A stretch of DNA of 64,000 nt, taken from positions 1 to 64,000 of the forward strand of contig NZ_BCTM01000003.1 of the NCBI RefSeq assembly GCF_001571285.1, written 5' to 3'. The notes below the pieces were generated by a model that ran no database searches, was not told the DNA's origin, and saw nothing but the letters and a program-made list of their open reading frames with translations. Below are positions 10,460-20,300 of this stretch, piece by piece. Each line of letters starts with the position of its first letter. Position 1 is the stretch's first letter. This DNA is from Kluyvera cryocrescens NBRC 102467 (GTDB lineage: Bacteria > Pseudomonadota > Gammaproteobacteria > Enterobacterales > Enterobacteriaceae). The position numbers were made by a program, and so were the translations under genes.

Positions 10460-11053
10460 TTGTCAACGGTGAAAAACAAGGTGATGGAAAGAGTGGATAG
10501 GGGCCAGCAGGCAACCAGCGCACGCGAAAAAATTCTACTTTCGGCGCATGAACTGTTTTATCGACACGGGATCCGAGCAACCGGTATCGATAAAATCATT
10601 GCGCAAGCTCGCGTAACGAAAGTGACCTTTTATCGGCATTTTCCCAGCAAAAACGATCTGATCCTTGCCTACCTGGAGTATCGCCATACCCGCTGGTTAA
10701 ACAGATTTTCGCAAAGCATCAAGCAGCACCATGCTGATGGGCGTTCGCCCGCCGACGCGCTGGCGAACGCCATGGCAGACTGGTGGGAGAACCCTGATTT
10801 TCGCGGTTGTGCATTTTTAAACGCGACGGCGGAGATGGGGGAAGCGCTGCCGGAGATTATGCCCGTGACCCGGGCGCATAAAGCCGCCGTAGCCGATGTG
10901 TTGGCGCACACCTGGGGTATTGAAGATCGGACGCTTATCGCAATGCTGGTCGTGGCCCTTGACGGCGCGATTATGCATGCACAGATGGGGGTTGATGTTT
11001 TGACGGTGAAACAACAACTACGAGCCATTGTGGCTGCAATGATCGGGGAGTAG
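10460..11053 (+). CDS. TetR/AcrR-family transcriptional regulator
   Basis: Up to 197 aa. The N-terminal helix-turn-helix is clear: ILLSAHELFYRHGIRATGIDKI then ITKV-like VTKVTFYRHFPSKNDLI. The C-terminal ligand domain is of the TetR_C type seen with DUF1348 neighbours. The start is uncertain: TTG at 10460 opens the frame, with GTG at 10469 and 10481 and ATG at 10484 in frame; AAGGG at 10453-10457 sits too close to the TTG and better fits the GTG at 10469. It likely represses itself and the divergent NTF2-like gene through the palindrome between them; the inducer is unknown. Confidence 0.86.
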   Translation: MSTVKNKVMERVDRGQQATSAREKILLSAHELFYRHGIRATGIDKIIAQARVTKVTFYRHFPSKNDLILAYLEYRHTRWLNRFSQSIKQHHADGRSPADALANAMADWWENPDFRGCAFLNATAEMGEALPEIMPVTRAHKAAVADVLAHTWGIEDRTLIAMLVVALDGAIMHAQMGVDVLTVKQQLRAIVAAMIGE

Positions 11054-11131
11054 CGAAAAGCCCTTTCCGACAAATATCCATCCGCCGCTGCGCTACAGTG
11101 TCTTCATATTTGATTTCACAGGAGTCGCGCT

Positions 11132-11524
11132 TTGTTAAGTCATATGCGCATTGCCAGACCCGTTACCGATCTTGAGAAAACCTGCCAGATGTACTGCCAG
11201 GGGTTGGGTTTGCAGAGAATTGCCGATTTCAGGGATCATCAGGGCTTTAGCGGTGTGATGGTCGGGAACGAACGGCTCAGTTGGCACCTTGAATTTACGC
11301 TTTGTCATCATCATCCAATCGCACCATCGCCAACGGATGACGATATGCTGGTGCTTTACTACCCCGATGTCACACACTGGCGGCAGGTTTGCGATCATAT
11401 GACGGCCGCCGGTTTTAGCCCCGTCGCCGCCTTTAACCCTTATTGGGATATCAAGGGACGGACGTTTATTGATGGCGACGGTTATCGCGTGGTGGTGCAA
11501 AACCAGTCATGGCCCGTGCGTTGA
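11132..11524 (+). CDS. VOC (glyoxalase/bleomycin-resistance) family protein
   Basis: A 130-aa vicinal-oxygen-chelate fold protein. The halves start with RIARPVTDLEKTCQMYCQGLGL and MLVLYYPDVTHWRQVCDHM, and the C-terminal FIDGDGYRVVVQ strand is typical. Possible metal ligands are His and Glu in WHLEFTL. The start is a TTG with GGAG 7 bases upstream, so a non-ATG start is well supported. Reaction unknown; the fold covers glyoxalases, ring-cleaving dioxygenases and drug-binding proteins. It follows the TetR gene by 78 bases. Confidence 0.82.
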   Translation: MLSHMRIARPVTDLEKTCQMYCQGLGLQRIADFRDHQGFSGVMVGNERLSWHLEFTLCHHHPIAPSPTDDDMLVLYYPDVTHWRQVCDHMTAAGFSPVAAFNPYWDIKGRTFIDGDGYRVVVQNQSWPVR

Positions 11525-11579
11525 GGTATTGGGAAGTGTCAGACGACGCAGCACCGGCCAGCGCTGCGCCGTAGGCAGA

Positions 11580-12752
11580 TTATTGCAGGGTGCGAATGGC
11601 CGCAATCAGGCGGTTGACACCGTCTTCCAGCTTCACCCGCGGGCAGCCCGCATTCAGACGAATAAAGCCGTTACCTTCTTCGCCGTAGGTGTAGCCGGGC
11701 ATGATCGCCACTTTTTGCTGTTTAATCAGCACATCCTGTAATTGTCGGTCGTCGATGTTCAGCGGGCGTAAATCGATCCATGCCAGATAGGTGGCCTGCG
11801 GACGTTGCCATTCCAGCGCGGGAAACGCTGCGTTCAGCGTCTCTTCGATATAGCGCATATTAGCCTGTAGATAATCGCGCAGCGCATCCAGCCACGCTTC
11901 ACCGTGTTGATAGGCCGCAATGTGGGCCACCAGAGCGGGAACCGACGGTGAAGAGAGGCCATCACGCCCTTTGAGCGCATTGAGATAGCTATCGCGTGCG
12001 CCGGCGTCGGCGATTAAGCCATAGGCGCCGGTGAAGGCCGGAATGTTGAAGCTCTTGGAGCCGGAAGTAAACAGCGCCCACGGCCCCTGCGCTACGTCGC
12101 ACCAGGGAATGTGCGAGTGCCCATTCCAGGTCATATCCATATGGATTTCGTCGCTAATGACTCGTACGTTGTGTTTTGCGCACAGCGCCGCCATGGTTTC
12201 CAGTTCGTCACGGGTCCATACTTTGCCGGTTGGGTTTTGCGGGCTGCACAGCAGCAGCACGCTGTTCTGCGGCTGGGAAAGCGCGGCTTCCAGCCTGTCC
12301 ATATCGCAGAACCACTGGCCATCTTGTTTCTCCAGCGGCACGCCGACAATCTGCCGCTGATTGCCTTCAATGGTTTTAAAGAATGCGTTGTAGGCTGGCG
12401 TGTGAACCACGATACCATCGCCCGGCGCGGACCACTGGCGAATCATCTCGGCAACCATATAAATGACAGAAGGTCCGTAAACGATGCTATTGGTATCAAT
12501 CGGGGTATGAAAACGGTGGGCGAACCAGTGGGCAATCGCGGGTAAGAATTCGTCGTTTTTCCAGCGGCTGTAGCCAAACACACCGTGGGAAAGGCGTTTG
12601 CTCAGAGCGTCGAGAATGCAGGGCGCGGTGGCAAAATCCATATCTGAAATAGTAAAGGGCAGCAGGTCGGCGTCACCAAATCGGTCAGCGACGTAATCCC
12701 ATTGGGTGCACCAGGTGCCGTGTCGGTCAATCACCGTTGCAAAGTCAAACAT
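11580..12752 (-). CDS. malY: MalY, PLP-dependent cystathionine beta-lyase and maltose-regulon modulator
   Basis: A 390-aa fold-type I PLP enzyme. The cofactor lysine is in FTSGSKSFNIPAF, the Asp of the pyridine site in VISDEIHMD, and the substrate carboxylate Arg in GFIRLNAGCPR. In E. coli MalY cleaves cystathionine and also binds and antagonises MalT. It follows malX by 65 bases, with a strong hairpin in the gap, as the second gene of the MalI-controlled malXY operon. Confidence 0.95.
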   Translation of the reverse strand: MFDFATVIDRHGTWCTQWDYVADRFGDADLLPFTISDMDFATAPCILDALSKRLSHGVFGYSRWKNDEFLPAIAHWFAHRFHTPIDTNSIVYGPSVIYMVAEMIRQWSAPGDGIVVHTPAYNAFFKTIEGNQRQIVGVPLEKQDGQWFCDMDRLEAALSQPQNSVLLLCSPQNPTGKVWTRDELETMAALCAKHNVRVISDEIHMDMTWNGHSHIPWCDVAQGPWALFTSGSKSFNIPAFTGAYGLIADAGARDSYLNALKGRDGLSSPSVPALVAHIAAYQHGEAWLDALRDYLQANMRYIEETLNAAFPALEWQRPQATYLAWIDLRPLNIDDRQLQDVLIKQQKVAIMPGYTYGEEGNGFIRLNAGCPRVKLEDGVNRLIAAIRTLQ

Positions 12753-12786
12753 GTGAAGTTCCTAGCGAAGAGAAGATGGGGGCTAT

Positions 12787-12813
12787 TTTGCCCCTGTTTT
12801 TCACAGGGGCAAA
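12787..12813. other. Intercistronic hairpin malX-malY
   Basis: Perfect 11-base arms (TTTGCCCCTGT at 12787-12797 and complement at 12803-12813), 5-base loop. No T-run follows in the malX to malY direction, so it may stabilise the upstream message or lower malY expression rather than terminate. Confidence 0.55.
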
Positions 12814-12817
12814 GGGA

Positions 12818-14410
12818 TCAGGCGCTAACGGTGTTCATTAGGACCGACATTTCGTCTTTCACTGACTGTACCTGTGGGCCAATCACCACCTGCAGGTTAT
12901 GCTGGTTGAGTTTCACCACGCCGATGGCGCGATTCGCTTTCAGCACCGCTTCATCAACTTTACTCATGTCGTGAACCGACAGACGCAGACGGGTGATGCA
13001 GTTGTCGAGGGAGACGATATTCTCAGCCCCTCCAAGCGCCGCCAGAATGGCCGGAACATTGTAGCCCGATTTACCGGTAACGCCGCTGGTGGCGTGGTCA
13101 GCAGCCGGCGTAGTATCCACATCGCGACCCGGCGTTTTAATGTTAAAGCGAACGATAGCGAAGCGGAAAATCGCATAGTAAACCGCAAACCAAACCGCAG
13201 CCACAACCGGGACCAGATACCACTTGGTCGACAGACCGTGCAGGATCCCGAAGACCACAAAGTCGATGATGTTGCCGTCGGTATTCCCAATGGTCACGCC
13301 GAGGATCGCCATCATGGTGAAGCCCAGGCCGGTCAACAGCGCGTGAATCACGTACAGCACCGGTGCCACGAACAGGAACAGGAATTCCAGAGGTTCTGTG
13401 GTGCCACCGATAACGCAGGCAATGACGCCGGAAATCAACAGACCTTTAATTTTATGGCGGTTTTCCGGGCGAGCACAGTGGTACATCGCCAGTGCCGCAC
13501 CCGGCAGGCCGCCGAGGAACGCCGGCATTTTGCCCTGTGACAGGAAGCGGGTTGCGCTTTCAGAGAAGCCGTGGGTAGTTGGACAGCTCAGCTGCGCCTG
13601 GAAGATGGTCAATGCACCGCTGACGCTATGTCCACAAACGTCCATGGTACCGCCGGCTTCGGTGAAGCGGATCAGCGCGACCAGGATGTGGTGCAGACCA
13701 AACGGCAGCAGCAGACGCTCGCCGGTACCAAAGATCATCGGGCCGAAATCACCGGCGCTGTTGATAACATGGCCCAGCGCGTTGATCCCCATTGCGAAGA
13801 TCGGCCACACCAGAGGGATAACCAGACCTACCAGTCCTAACACTACGGTGGTGATAATCGGGACGAAGCGGGTACCGCCAAAAAAGGCCAGCGCGTCCGG
13901 CAGACGAATGGTGTTGAAGCGCTCGTGCAGCAGCCAGACGATGATGCCGGCGATGACTGCGCCTAAAATCCCGGTGTCGATAGACTGAATACCGAGGATG
14001 TTCTGAATATTGTTAGCTTTCAGAATGGCGGCATCGGTGGTCGGCAGGATGCCTTTCGCGGTCAGCCAGAAGTTAACGGCCAGGTTCATTACCGCATAGC
14101 CAACGAAACCGGCAAAGGCGGCCACGCCTTTGTTGTCACGCGCCAGACCCAGAGGGATAGCGATACAGAACATCACCGGCAGGAAGCTAAAGGCGAACGA
14201 GCCAACTTTGCTCATCCAGATGAACAGCGCTTGCAGGAACGGCTTATCCAGCCACGGCAGCAGGGTGAGAACATCGTGGCTGCTTAATGAACTGCCGATC
14301 CCGAGCATGATCCCGCAAAACGAGAGCAGAGCAACCGGAAGCATAAACGTTTTACCCAACTGCTGGAAAAATTCCCAGAGGGTGAATTTTGGTGCGGTTC
14401 TCGCCGTCAT
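12818..14410 (-). CDS. malX: MalX, PTS glucose/maltose-type enzyme IIBC
   Basis: A 530-aa PTS permease. The N-terminal IIC domain has about ten membrane segments and the signature GGTTEPLEFLFLFVAP; after a linker near residue 430 the IIB domain carries the phosphorylated Cys in NCITRLRLSV. E. coli MalX transports glucose and maltose by facilitated diffusion and can phosphorylate glucose. The start at 14410 has AAGGAG upstream and gives the E. coli N-terminus; a 14-residue upstream extension is rejected. A MalI operator lies 53 bases upstream. Confidence 0.96.
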   Translation of the reverse strand: MTARTAPKFTLWEFFQQLGKTFMLPVALLSFCGIMLGIGSSLSSHDVLTLLPWLDKPFLQALFIWMSKVGSFAFSFLPVMFCIAIPLGLARDNKGVAAFAGFVGYAVMNLAVNFWLTAKGILPTTDAAILKANNIQNILGIQSIDTGILGAVIAGIIVWLLHERFNTIRLPDALAFFGGTRFVPIITTVVLGLVGLVIPLVWPIFAMGINALGHVINSAGDFGPMIFGTGERLLLPFGLHHILVALIRFTEAGGTMDVCGHSVSGALTIFQAQLSCPTTHGFSESATRFLSQGKMPAFLGGLPGAALAMYHCARPENRHKIKGLLISGVIACVIGGTTEPLEFLFLFVAPVLYVIHALLTGLGFTMMAILGVTIGNTDGNIIDFVVFGILHGLSTKWYLVPVVAAVWFAVYYAIFRFAIVRFNIKTPGRDVDTTPAADHATSGVTGKSGYNVPAILAALGGAENIVSLDNCITRLRLSVHDMSKVDEAVLKANRAIGVVKLNQHNLQVVIGPQVQSVKDEMSVLMNTVSA

Positions 14411-14462
14411 GAAACGACTCCTTAGTCCTGAAAAAGGGTTTCTGATAATCACGGGACAGGAA

Positions 14463-14478
14463 GATAAAACGTTTTATC
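14463..14478. promoter_or_regulatory. MalI operator in front of malX
   Basis: Perfect 16-base palindrome GATAAAACGTTTTATC, the known MalI site, 53 bases upstream of malX. Confidence 0.9.
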
Positions 14479-14541
14479 ATTTTTTAGTGAGAAACAAATC
14501 ACAAAAGCAAGTGATAATACAGTTTATAAAGTACCCCTATT

Positions 14542-14557
14542 GATAAAACGTTTTAGC
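14542..14557. promoter_or_regulatory. MalI operator in front of malI
   Basis: Second MalI site, GATAAAACGTTTTAGC, one base off the perfect palindrome, about 30 bases upstream of the malI start. Together with the first it explains repression of malXY and autoregulation of malI. Confidence 0.87.
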
Positions 14558-14586
14558 GAATGAGTAAAAGGAGTCGCGCAGGAGAC

Positions 14587-15615
14587 ATGGCGATTGCAAA
14601 GAAAGTCACCATTAATGATGTCGCACTGGCGGCCGGTGTATCCGTTAGCACCGTCTCTTTGGTGCTAAGCGGCAAGGGACGAATTTCATCGGCAACGGGT
14701 GAACGGGTTTATCAGGCTATCGATCAACTGGGGTTTGTGCGTAACCGCCAGGCGGTATCATTACGCGGTGGGCAAACGGGCGTCATTGGCCTGATTGTCG
14801 GCGATCTCTCGTCGCCATTTTATGCGGAATTGACGGCCGGTATGACCGCGGCGCTTGAGTCCGAAGGCAAAATGGTGTTCCTGACCCAGGGCGGCAAACG
14901 CGGTGAACAGATGCTGCAACGCTTTGAGACGCTGGTGTCGCAAGGGGTCGATGGCGTGGTGATTGCCGGCTCGGTCGATCAGGCGGCGGAATTGCGGGCG
15001 AAAGCGGCGGAAACCGAGACGCCGCTGGTCTTTGCTTCCCGCGCCAGCTATCTCGATGAAGTCGATATTATCCGCCCCGATAATATGCAGGCGGCACAAT
15101 TGGTGACCGAACATCTGATACGCCGCGGCCATCAGCGAATTGCCTGGCTTGGCGGTAAAAGTTCATCGCTGACCCGCGCGGAGCGGGTGGGTGGCTACTG
15201 TTCGACGCTGATTAAGTATGGTTTACCGTTTCATAGCGAATGGGTGCTGGAGTGCGAGTCCAGTCAGAAGCAGGCCGCAGAAGCTATCGCGGGGCTGCTA
15301 CGCCATAATCCGACCATCTCTGCCGTGCTGTGCTACAACAGCGTCATTGCGATGGGGGCATGGTTTGGCCTGATGCGCGCCGGGATTCAAAGCGGCGAGG
15401 ATAGCGTCGAGAGCTACTATGAGCAGCGCGTTGCGCTGGCGGCCTTTGCCGACGTGGCGGAGAACGCGCTGGACGATCTGCCGCTGACCTGGGTGACGAC
15501 ACCGGCCAGGGAGATGGGGCAAAGCGTCGCCGAACGCATTCTGCAGCGCATAGATAACGTGCAGGGCAGCATTCGCAATTTGATCATGCCGCCGCGCTTA
15601 TTGGCGCGGAAATAA
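14587..15615 (+). CDS. malI: MalI, LacI-family repressor of malXY
   Basis: A 342-aa LacI-family regulator, same length as in E. coli. The N-terminal helix-turn-helix reads TINDVALAAGVSVSTVSLVLSG, followed by the hinge RNRQAVSLRGG and a periplasmic-binding-like effector domain. I chose the ATG at 14587 because the protein then begins MAIAKKVTI as expected; the upstream ATG at 14560 adds nine residues absent from E. coli MalI. It is divergent from malX, with MalI sites in front of both genes. Confidence 0.94.
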   Translation: MAIAKKVTINDVALAAGVSVSTVSLVLSGKGRISSATGERVYQAIDQLGFVRNRQAVSLRGGQTGVIGLIVGDLSSPFYAELTAGMTAALESEGKMVFLTQGGKRGEQMLQRFETLVSQGVDGVVIAGSVDQAAELRAKAAETETPLVFASRASYLDEVDIIRPDNMQAAQLVTEHLIRRGHQRIAWLGGKSSSLTRAERVGGYCSTLIKYGLPFHSEWVLECESSQKQAAEAIAGLLRHNPTISAVLCYNSVIAMGAWFGLMRAGIQSGEDSVESYYEQRVALAAFADVAENALDDLPLTWVTTPAREMGQSVAERILQRIDNVQGSIRNLIMPPRLLARK

Positions 15616-15637
15616 AAAAAGCGCCTCGTGAGGCGCT
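15611..15637 (-). terminator. Terminator of ydgA
   Basis: GCGCCT-CGTG-AGGCGC hairpin (15621-15636) followed on the minus strand by a run of seven T. It also sits at the end of malI, but the plus strand lacks a T-run. Confidence 0.8.
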
Positions 15638-15653
15638 CTTGGGATGATACCGC

Positions 15654-17177
15654 TTACTGCACGGGGGCCGGTGCTGGAACCGCCGCCGGTTCGCCCGGCT
15701 CGGTGAGCCCTGGCATACCAAACATGCCAACCAGCTCTTCCAGCGACATTTTCTGCCCGTTCAGCGTGACCTGACCGTCGGCGTATTGCAGGCTGCTATT
15801 GATGGCGTTGTCCTGGGTGGTGGTCAGACGGAACATCTGGCCCATGGCCGCCAGTCCTTGAACCTGCTGTTTAGCCAGCTTGCTGGCATCTTCCTGCTGA
15901 TAACCTTCCAGACGCGCAACCTGCGTCATCAGTTCGGTCGCCATTTCCATAGGAATGGTTAATTTGGCATCCAGCGATTTCACGCCGCGATCGACCTGCT
16001 GAGCCAGGGTTTGTGCTTCACCGGTGGCCAGAGCCGGGTCTTTCAGCGCCAGCGACAGGTTCAATGCGCTCTCACCCTTGGTATTTTTCCAGCTAAGAGG
16101 TGACAGTGTCACAACTGGATCACCTTTCATCAGCAGCGGCAGAGAACTGAACAGGGCATCCACGGCTTTCTGCTGATAGAGATCTGGGTTCTGCGTCAGC
16201 GCCGGGTCGGCGAGCAGCGCCTGCGTTTTCGCCTGATACTGCTGGCTAAACTGGTGCATTGCCACGCCGTCAATGCCGTCGACTTTAAACGTCAACTGGC
16301 CGCTACCGAAGTCCTGATTTTGCAGCTTCAGGCTGTTGATCGAATAGTCGAGCTGGCTGTTGATTTTCTTCTTATCCGCGGTCAGTTCAGACTTACCGGC
16401 AATGCGCATGCCGTTAATCTCAGCCAGGTCTTTGCCTTCTACGGCAATAGCCAGACGCTCCAGATTCAGCGTCTGATCGCCCACGCGCTCGTCAAAAGCG
16501 GTCAGGCTGCTGGAGCCATCGGTTTTCAGGTCATTGAAGGTGAACTGGACTTTCTGACCATATTCATTCACCGCATTCACTTGACCGCTTTTGGCTTCGC
16601 CGGTCAAGGATACCAGGCTACCCTGGTTATCGGCTGACAGCGTAAAATCACCGCCGCTAAAGGTGACTTTGTCGGTGTCTTTTTCGTAATCCAGCGGCTT
16701 AAGCGAGATGGCGGATTCGGTATCGCCGTTGTAGCTAATGCGGGTATTGATATCAAATGGCGATTGGCCTTTTGCGATATCAAACAGCGGTTTAGTGACG
16801 TCGTTGTTCACCAGCACTGAGTTTACTGACGCCATAGCCGGCGCAAGGTTAAGGTTTTTCAGCGACGCCAGCGGGAAAGGGCCGTGGCTGACGGTTTCAT
16901 CCAGCAGCACGCTTTGTCCCGGTTTCAACCAGGATTTTTCGGCACCTGCCAGCGGTTTAACCACCATTTTCAGCTGGCTGCTGAATACGCCGCGCTGATA
17001 ATCCTGATAGCTCACCTCGAGACCGGCTTCTGGCGCCGTCAGCTTAAGTTGGGTATTGGCCTGCGACACCATTTCTGCGATGTGAGTTTCCAGCTGTTTG
17101 CCCGTGTACCAGGCTCCACCCGTCCAGACAACCCCTAAAGCAACAATGACACCTGCGGCAACCAGCGTTTTTTTCAT
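15654..17177 (-). CDS. ydgA: YdgA, DUF945-family protein
   Basis: A 507-aa protein with an N-terminal signal-anchor (MKKTLVAAGVIVALGVVWTGGAWY) and a long soluble part exported to the periplasm. The segment SYQDYQRGVFSSQLKM near residue 55 is typical of DUF945. A proline-rich tail ends the protein (PAAVPAPAPVQ). In E. coli YdgA is a little-studied inner membrane protein of about 500 aa. It is downstream of manA on the same strand with a 98-base gap, and ends with its own terminator facing malI. Confidence 0.9.
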   Translation of the reverse strand: MKKTLVAAGVIVALGVVWTGGAWYTGKQLETHIAEMVSQANTQLKLTAPEAGLEVSYQDYQRGVFSSQLKMVVKPLAGAEKSWLKPGQSVLLDETVSHGPFPLASLKNLNLAPAMASVNSVLVNNDVTKPLFDIAKGQSPFDINTRISYNGDTESAISLKPLDYEKDTDKVTFSGGDFTLSADNQGSLVSLTGEAKSGQVNAVNEYGQKVQFTFNDLKTDGSSSLTAFDERVGDQTLNLERLAIAVEGKDLAEINGMRIAGKSELTADKKKINSQLDYSINSLKLQNQDFGSGQLTFKVDGIDGVAMHQFSQQYQAKTQALLADPALTQNPDLYQQKAVDALFSSLPLLMKGDPVVTLSPLSWKNTKGESALNLSLALKDPALATGEAQTLAQQVDRGVKSLDAKLTIPMEMATELMTQVARLEGYQQEDASKLAKQQVQGLAAMGQMFRLTTTQDNAINSSLQYADGQVTLNGQKMSLEELVGMFGMPGLTEPGEPAAVPAPAPVQ

Positions 17178-17275
17178 CGTATATATCCATAAAAATGAAA
17201 CCAGGCGGAGAAGCCGCCCGGTCGAGTCATAAGGCTATGCAAAAGAGTAGCAAGCCTGTCCTGAAACTTCAGTAA

Positions 17276-18454
17276 TTACTTCAACTTATTATAAACGCGC
17301 GCTAAACGACCGCTACCGCTGACCTCTACCGGTGATTCGTCGGCGGCAACAAAGGCCGATTCGCCCGGTTTTAACGCCAGCGTCTGGCCGTTTTTATGAA
17401 TCACGGATTCACCTTCCAGGCAGAAGACAATCGCCGCGCCATCCTGGGCCAGTTCAGTAGCGCTGGCGCTTAGGTTATGCAGGGAGAATGCAAAATCGTC
17501 TACCGGGATCGGGAAGTCCAGTGTCTCACCGTGTTTTTCTGGCTGGGTTAATAGCGTGTTTGCCGGTTTCGCGGTGAATTGAACGTTCGCCACCAGTTCA
17601 GGGATGTCGATGTATTTCGGCGTTAACCCGGCGCGCAGCACGTTATCGGAGTTTGCCATGACTTCCAGGCCGGTACCGCGCAGATAGGCGTGCGGCGTTT
17701 CAGCGAACAGGAACATGGCGTCACCCGGGTTTAGCTGCACCACGTTGAGCAGCAGCGGGGAGAACAGGCCGCTGTCGTCTGGATAGAACTCGGCGATCAG
17801 GCGGATGCCATCCCAGGCAGGTCCGGTTTGCGTTTCGAGAGCGGCACGCAGCACGCGCAGTGCATGGGCTTTTTCGTCACCCTGCATATTGAGCAGACCA
17901 GCGAATAGGGCACTCAGACGCTCGCTGGTCGGTTCGGCGATAAATTGCCCGATGGCGGGGTTGGCATCGGCAACCGGGGCCAGCAGCGCAGTGATTTCGC
18001 TGAATTCACGGAAGGCGTTCATCGCCAGGAATGGGGTCAGGGCGAAAACCAGCTCCGGCTTGTGGTTAGGATCTTTATAGTTGCGCTCGGCCGCGTCCAG
18101 CGGGATACCGGCGGCGTTTTCTTTAGCAAAACCGACTTCCGCCGCTTTTTTGCTCGGATGCACCTGAATAGAGAGCGGTTGAGCCGCGCAAAGGACTTTG
18201 AACAAATACGGCAATTCGCCAAAACGCTCGGCGACTTTTTTACCTAACAGCGTCGTTTTGTCGGCATCGATAACGTCGCGCAGCGACTGCTCCTTGCCAT
18301 GGCTATCCAGTACTCGTGAGCTGCTCTTAGGGTGCGCGCCCATCCACAGTTCTGCCATTGGCAGACCATCAGGATTGGCCATTCCGTAGAGTTCCGTTAA
18401 CGCAGTTTTGCTGCCCCAGCCGTAGTTTTGCACTGAGTTGATGAGTTTTTGCAT
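17276..18454 (-). CDS. manA: Mannose-6-phosphate isomerase
   Basis: A 392-aa type I zinc isomerase interconverting mannose-6-phosphate and fructose-6-phosphate, needed for mannose use and for GDP-mannose supply. Zinc ligands are visible in QPLSIQVHP (Gln, His), HKPELVFAL (Glu) and TPHAYLRG (His); the signature YKDPNHKPE is intact. The start at 18454 gives the E. coli N-terminus MQKLINSVQNY; two extra upstream residues in the frame are rejected. Divergent from fumA. Confidence 0.97.
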   Translation of the reverse strand: MQKLINSVQNYGWGSKTALTELYGMANPDGLPMAELWMGAHPKSSSRVLDSHGKEQSLRDVIDADKTTLLGKKVAERFGELPYLFKVLCAAQPLSIQVHPSKKAAEVGFAKENAAGIPLDAAERNYKDPNHKPELVFALTPFLAMNAFREFSEITALLAPVADANPAIGQFIAEPTSERLSALFAGLLNMQGDEKAHALRVLRAALETQTGPAWDGIRLIAEFYPDDSGLFSPLLLNVVQLNPGDAMFLFAETPHAYLRGTGLEVMANSDNVLRAGLTPKYIDIPELVANVQFTAKPANTLLTQPEKHGETLDFPIPVDDFAFSLHNLSASATELAQDGAAIVFCLEGESVIHKNGQTLALKPGESAFVAADESPVEVSGSGRLARVYNKLK

Positions 18455-18653
18455 TATCAAGCCCTGTTTTAAATGTGGATTCTTTGCGACGTATTAAAGC
18501 AAAAAAACGCACTGGCGTATGCGGGAGAAATAAAAAGTCGTACTAGTCTCAGTTTTTGTTAAAAAATTGTGTACGATAGGGTAACTCGCTTTTACATGGG
18601 CAAATGGGAAGTTCGCCCTTCATAACATCATCAAAGCAGTAAGTGAGAGCACA

Positions 18654-20300
18654 ATGTCGAATAAACCTTTTTACTATCAGGATCCTTTTCCGTTAAAAAA
18701 GGATGAAACCGAATACTATCTGTTGAGCAACGACTACGTTTCCGTCGCTGAGTTTGAAGGGCAGGAAGTCCTCAAAGTTGCCCCGCAAGCGCTGACGCTT
18801 CTCGCCAAACACGCCTTCCACGACGCCTCCTTTATGCTCCGCCCCGCGCACCAGCAGCAGGTGGCTGATATTCTCAATGACCCGGAAGCCAGCGAAAACG
18901 ATAAGTACGTGGCGCTGCAATTCCTGCGCAACTCCGATATCGCCGCGAAAGGCATTTTGCCGACCTGCCAGGATACCGGTACCGCCATCATCATGGGCAA
19001 AAAAGGCCAGCGCGTGTGGACCGGTGGTGGCGATGAAGCGGCATTGGCGCGCGGCGTCTACGATACCTTTATCGAAGACAACCTGCGCTACTCGCAAAAC
19101 GCTCCGCTGGACATGTACAAAGAGGTCAATACCGGCACCAACCTACCGGCGCAGATCGACCTCTACAGCGTGGACGGCGACGAGTATAAGTTCCTGTGTA
19201 TCGCCAAAGGCGGCGGTTCGGCGAACAAAACCTATCTCTACCAGGAAACCAAAGCGCTGATCACCCCGGCGAAACTGAAAAACTATCTGGTCGAGAAGAT
19301 GCGAACCCTGGGCACTGCGGCCTGTCCGCCATATCACATCGCGTTTGTGATTGGCGGTACTTCAGCGGAAGCAACGCTGAAAACCGTGAAGCTGGCGTCC
19401 ACCAAATATTACGACGGTCTGCCAACCGAAGGTAATGAGCACGGCCAGGCATTCCGCGATACCCAACTGGAAAAAGAGTTGCTGGAAGAGGCGCAGAACC
19501 TGGGTCTTGGTGCGCAGTTCGGCGGCAAGTACTTTGCCCACGATATCCGCGTAGTGCGTCTGCCTCGTCACGGCGCATCCTGCCCGGTGGGGATGGGGGT
19601 TTCCTGTTCCGCTGACCGTAACATCAAAGCCAAAATCAACCGTCACGGTATCTGGATTGAAAAACTGGAAAACAACCCAGGCAAGTACATTCCCGAATCG
19701 CTGCGTAAAGCCGGCGAGGGTGAGGCGGTGAAGGTCGACCTCAACCGCCCAATGAGTGAGATCCTCAAACAGCTTTCTCAGTATCCGGTTTCCACGCGTC
19801 TATCGCTGAGCGGCACGATTATTGTCGGCCGTGATATTGCTCACGCCAAGCTCAAAGAGCGGATGGACAAAGGTGAAGGGCTGCCGCAGTACATTAAAGA
19901 TCACCCGATCTACTACGCGGGGCCAGCAAAAACGCCTGAAGGCTATGCCTCCGGTTCGCTGGGCCCGACTACCGCAGGGCGTATGGACTCGTACGTGGAT
20001 CAGCTGCAATCCGAAGGCGGTAGCATGATCATGCTGGCCAAGGGCAACCGCAGCCAGCAGGTCACCGACGCCTGCCATAAACACGGCGGTTTCTACCTCG
20101 GCAGCATCGGTGGTCCAGCGGCGGTACTGGCGCAAAGCAGTATTAAGAGCCTGGAGTGTGTGGAATACCCTGAATTGGGGATGGAAGCTATCTGGAAAAT
20201 TGAAGTGGAAGACTTCCCGGCGTTTATCCTGGTGGATGACAAAGGCAATGACTTCTTCCAGCAGATCCAGTCGTCACAGTGCGACCGCTGCGTGAAGTAA
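18654..20300 (+). CDS. fumA: Class I fumarase FumA (4Fe-4S)
   Basis: A 548-aa oxygen-sensitive fumarate hydratase of the TCA cycle. The three cluster cysteines lie in [20 protein letters not shown] and [10 protein letters not shown], and the C-terminal domain signature [17 protein letters not shown] is present. It is nearly identical to remembered E. coli FumA. AGTGAGAGC precedes the start as a moderate ribosome site. fumC follows on the same strand after 225 bases of C/G-rich, structured sequence, matching the fumAC arrangement. Confidence 0.97.
   Translation: MSNKPFYYQDPFPLKKDETEYYLLSNDYVSVAEFEGQEVLKVAPQALTLLAKHAFHDASFMLRPAHQQQVADILNDPEASENDKYVALQFLRNSDIAAKGILPTCQDTGTAIIMGKKGQRVWTGGGDEAALARGVYDTFIEDNLRYSQNAPLDMYKEVNTGTNLPAQIDLYSVDGDEYKFLCIAKGGGSANKTYLYQETKALITPAKLKNYLVEKMRTLGTAACPPYHIAFVIGGTSAEATLKTVKLASTKYYDGLPTEGNEHGQAFRDTQLEKELLEEAQNLGLGAQFGGKYFAHDIRVVRLPRHGASCPVGMGVSCSADRNIKAKINRHGIWIEKLENNPGKYIPESLRKAGEGEAVKVDLNRPMSEILKQLSQYPVSTRLSLSGTIIVGRDIAHAKLKERMDKGEGLPQYIKDHPIYYAGPAKTPEGYASGSLGPTTAGRMDSYVDQLQSEGGSMIMLAKGNRSQQVTDACHKHGGFYLGSIGGPAAVLAQSSIKSLECVEYPELGMEAIWKIEVEDFPAFILVDDKGNDFFQQIQSSQCDRCVK

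Noticed and set aside
12899-13540. 213-aa plus-strand ORF opposite malX
   Set aside because: Antisense shadow of malX; composition rich in His, Arg and Gln and no family match.
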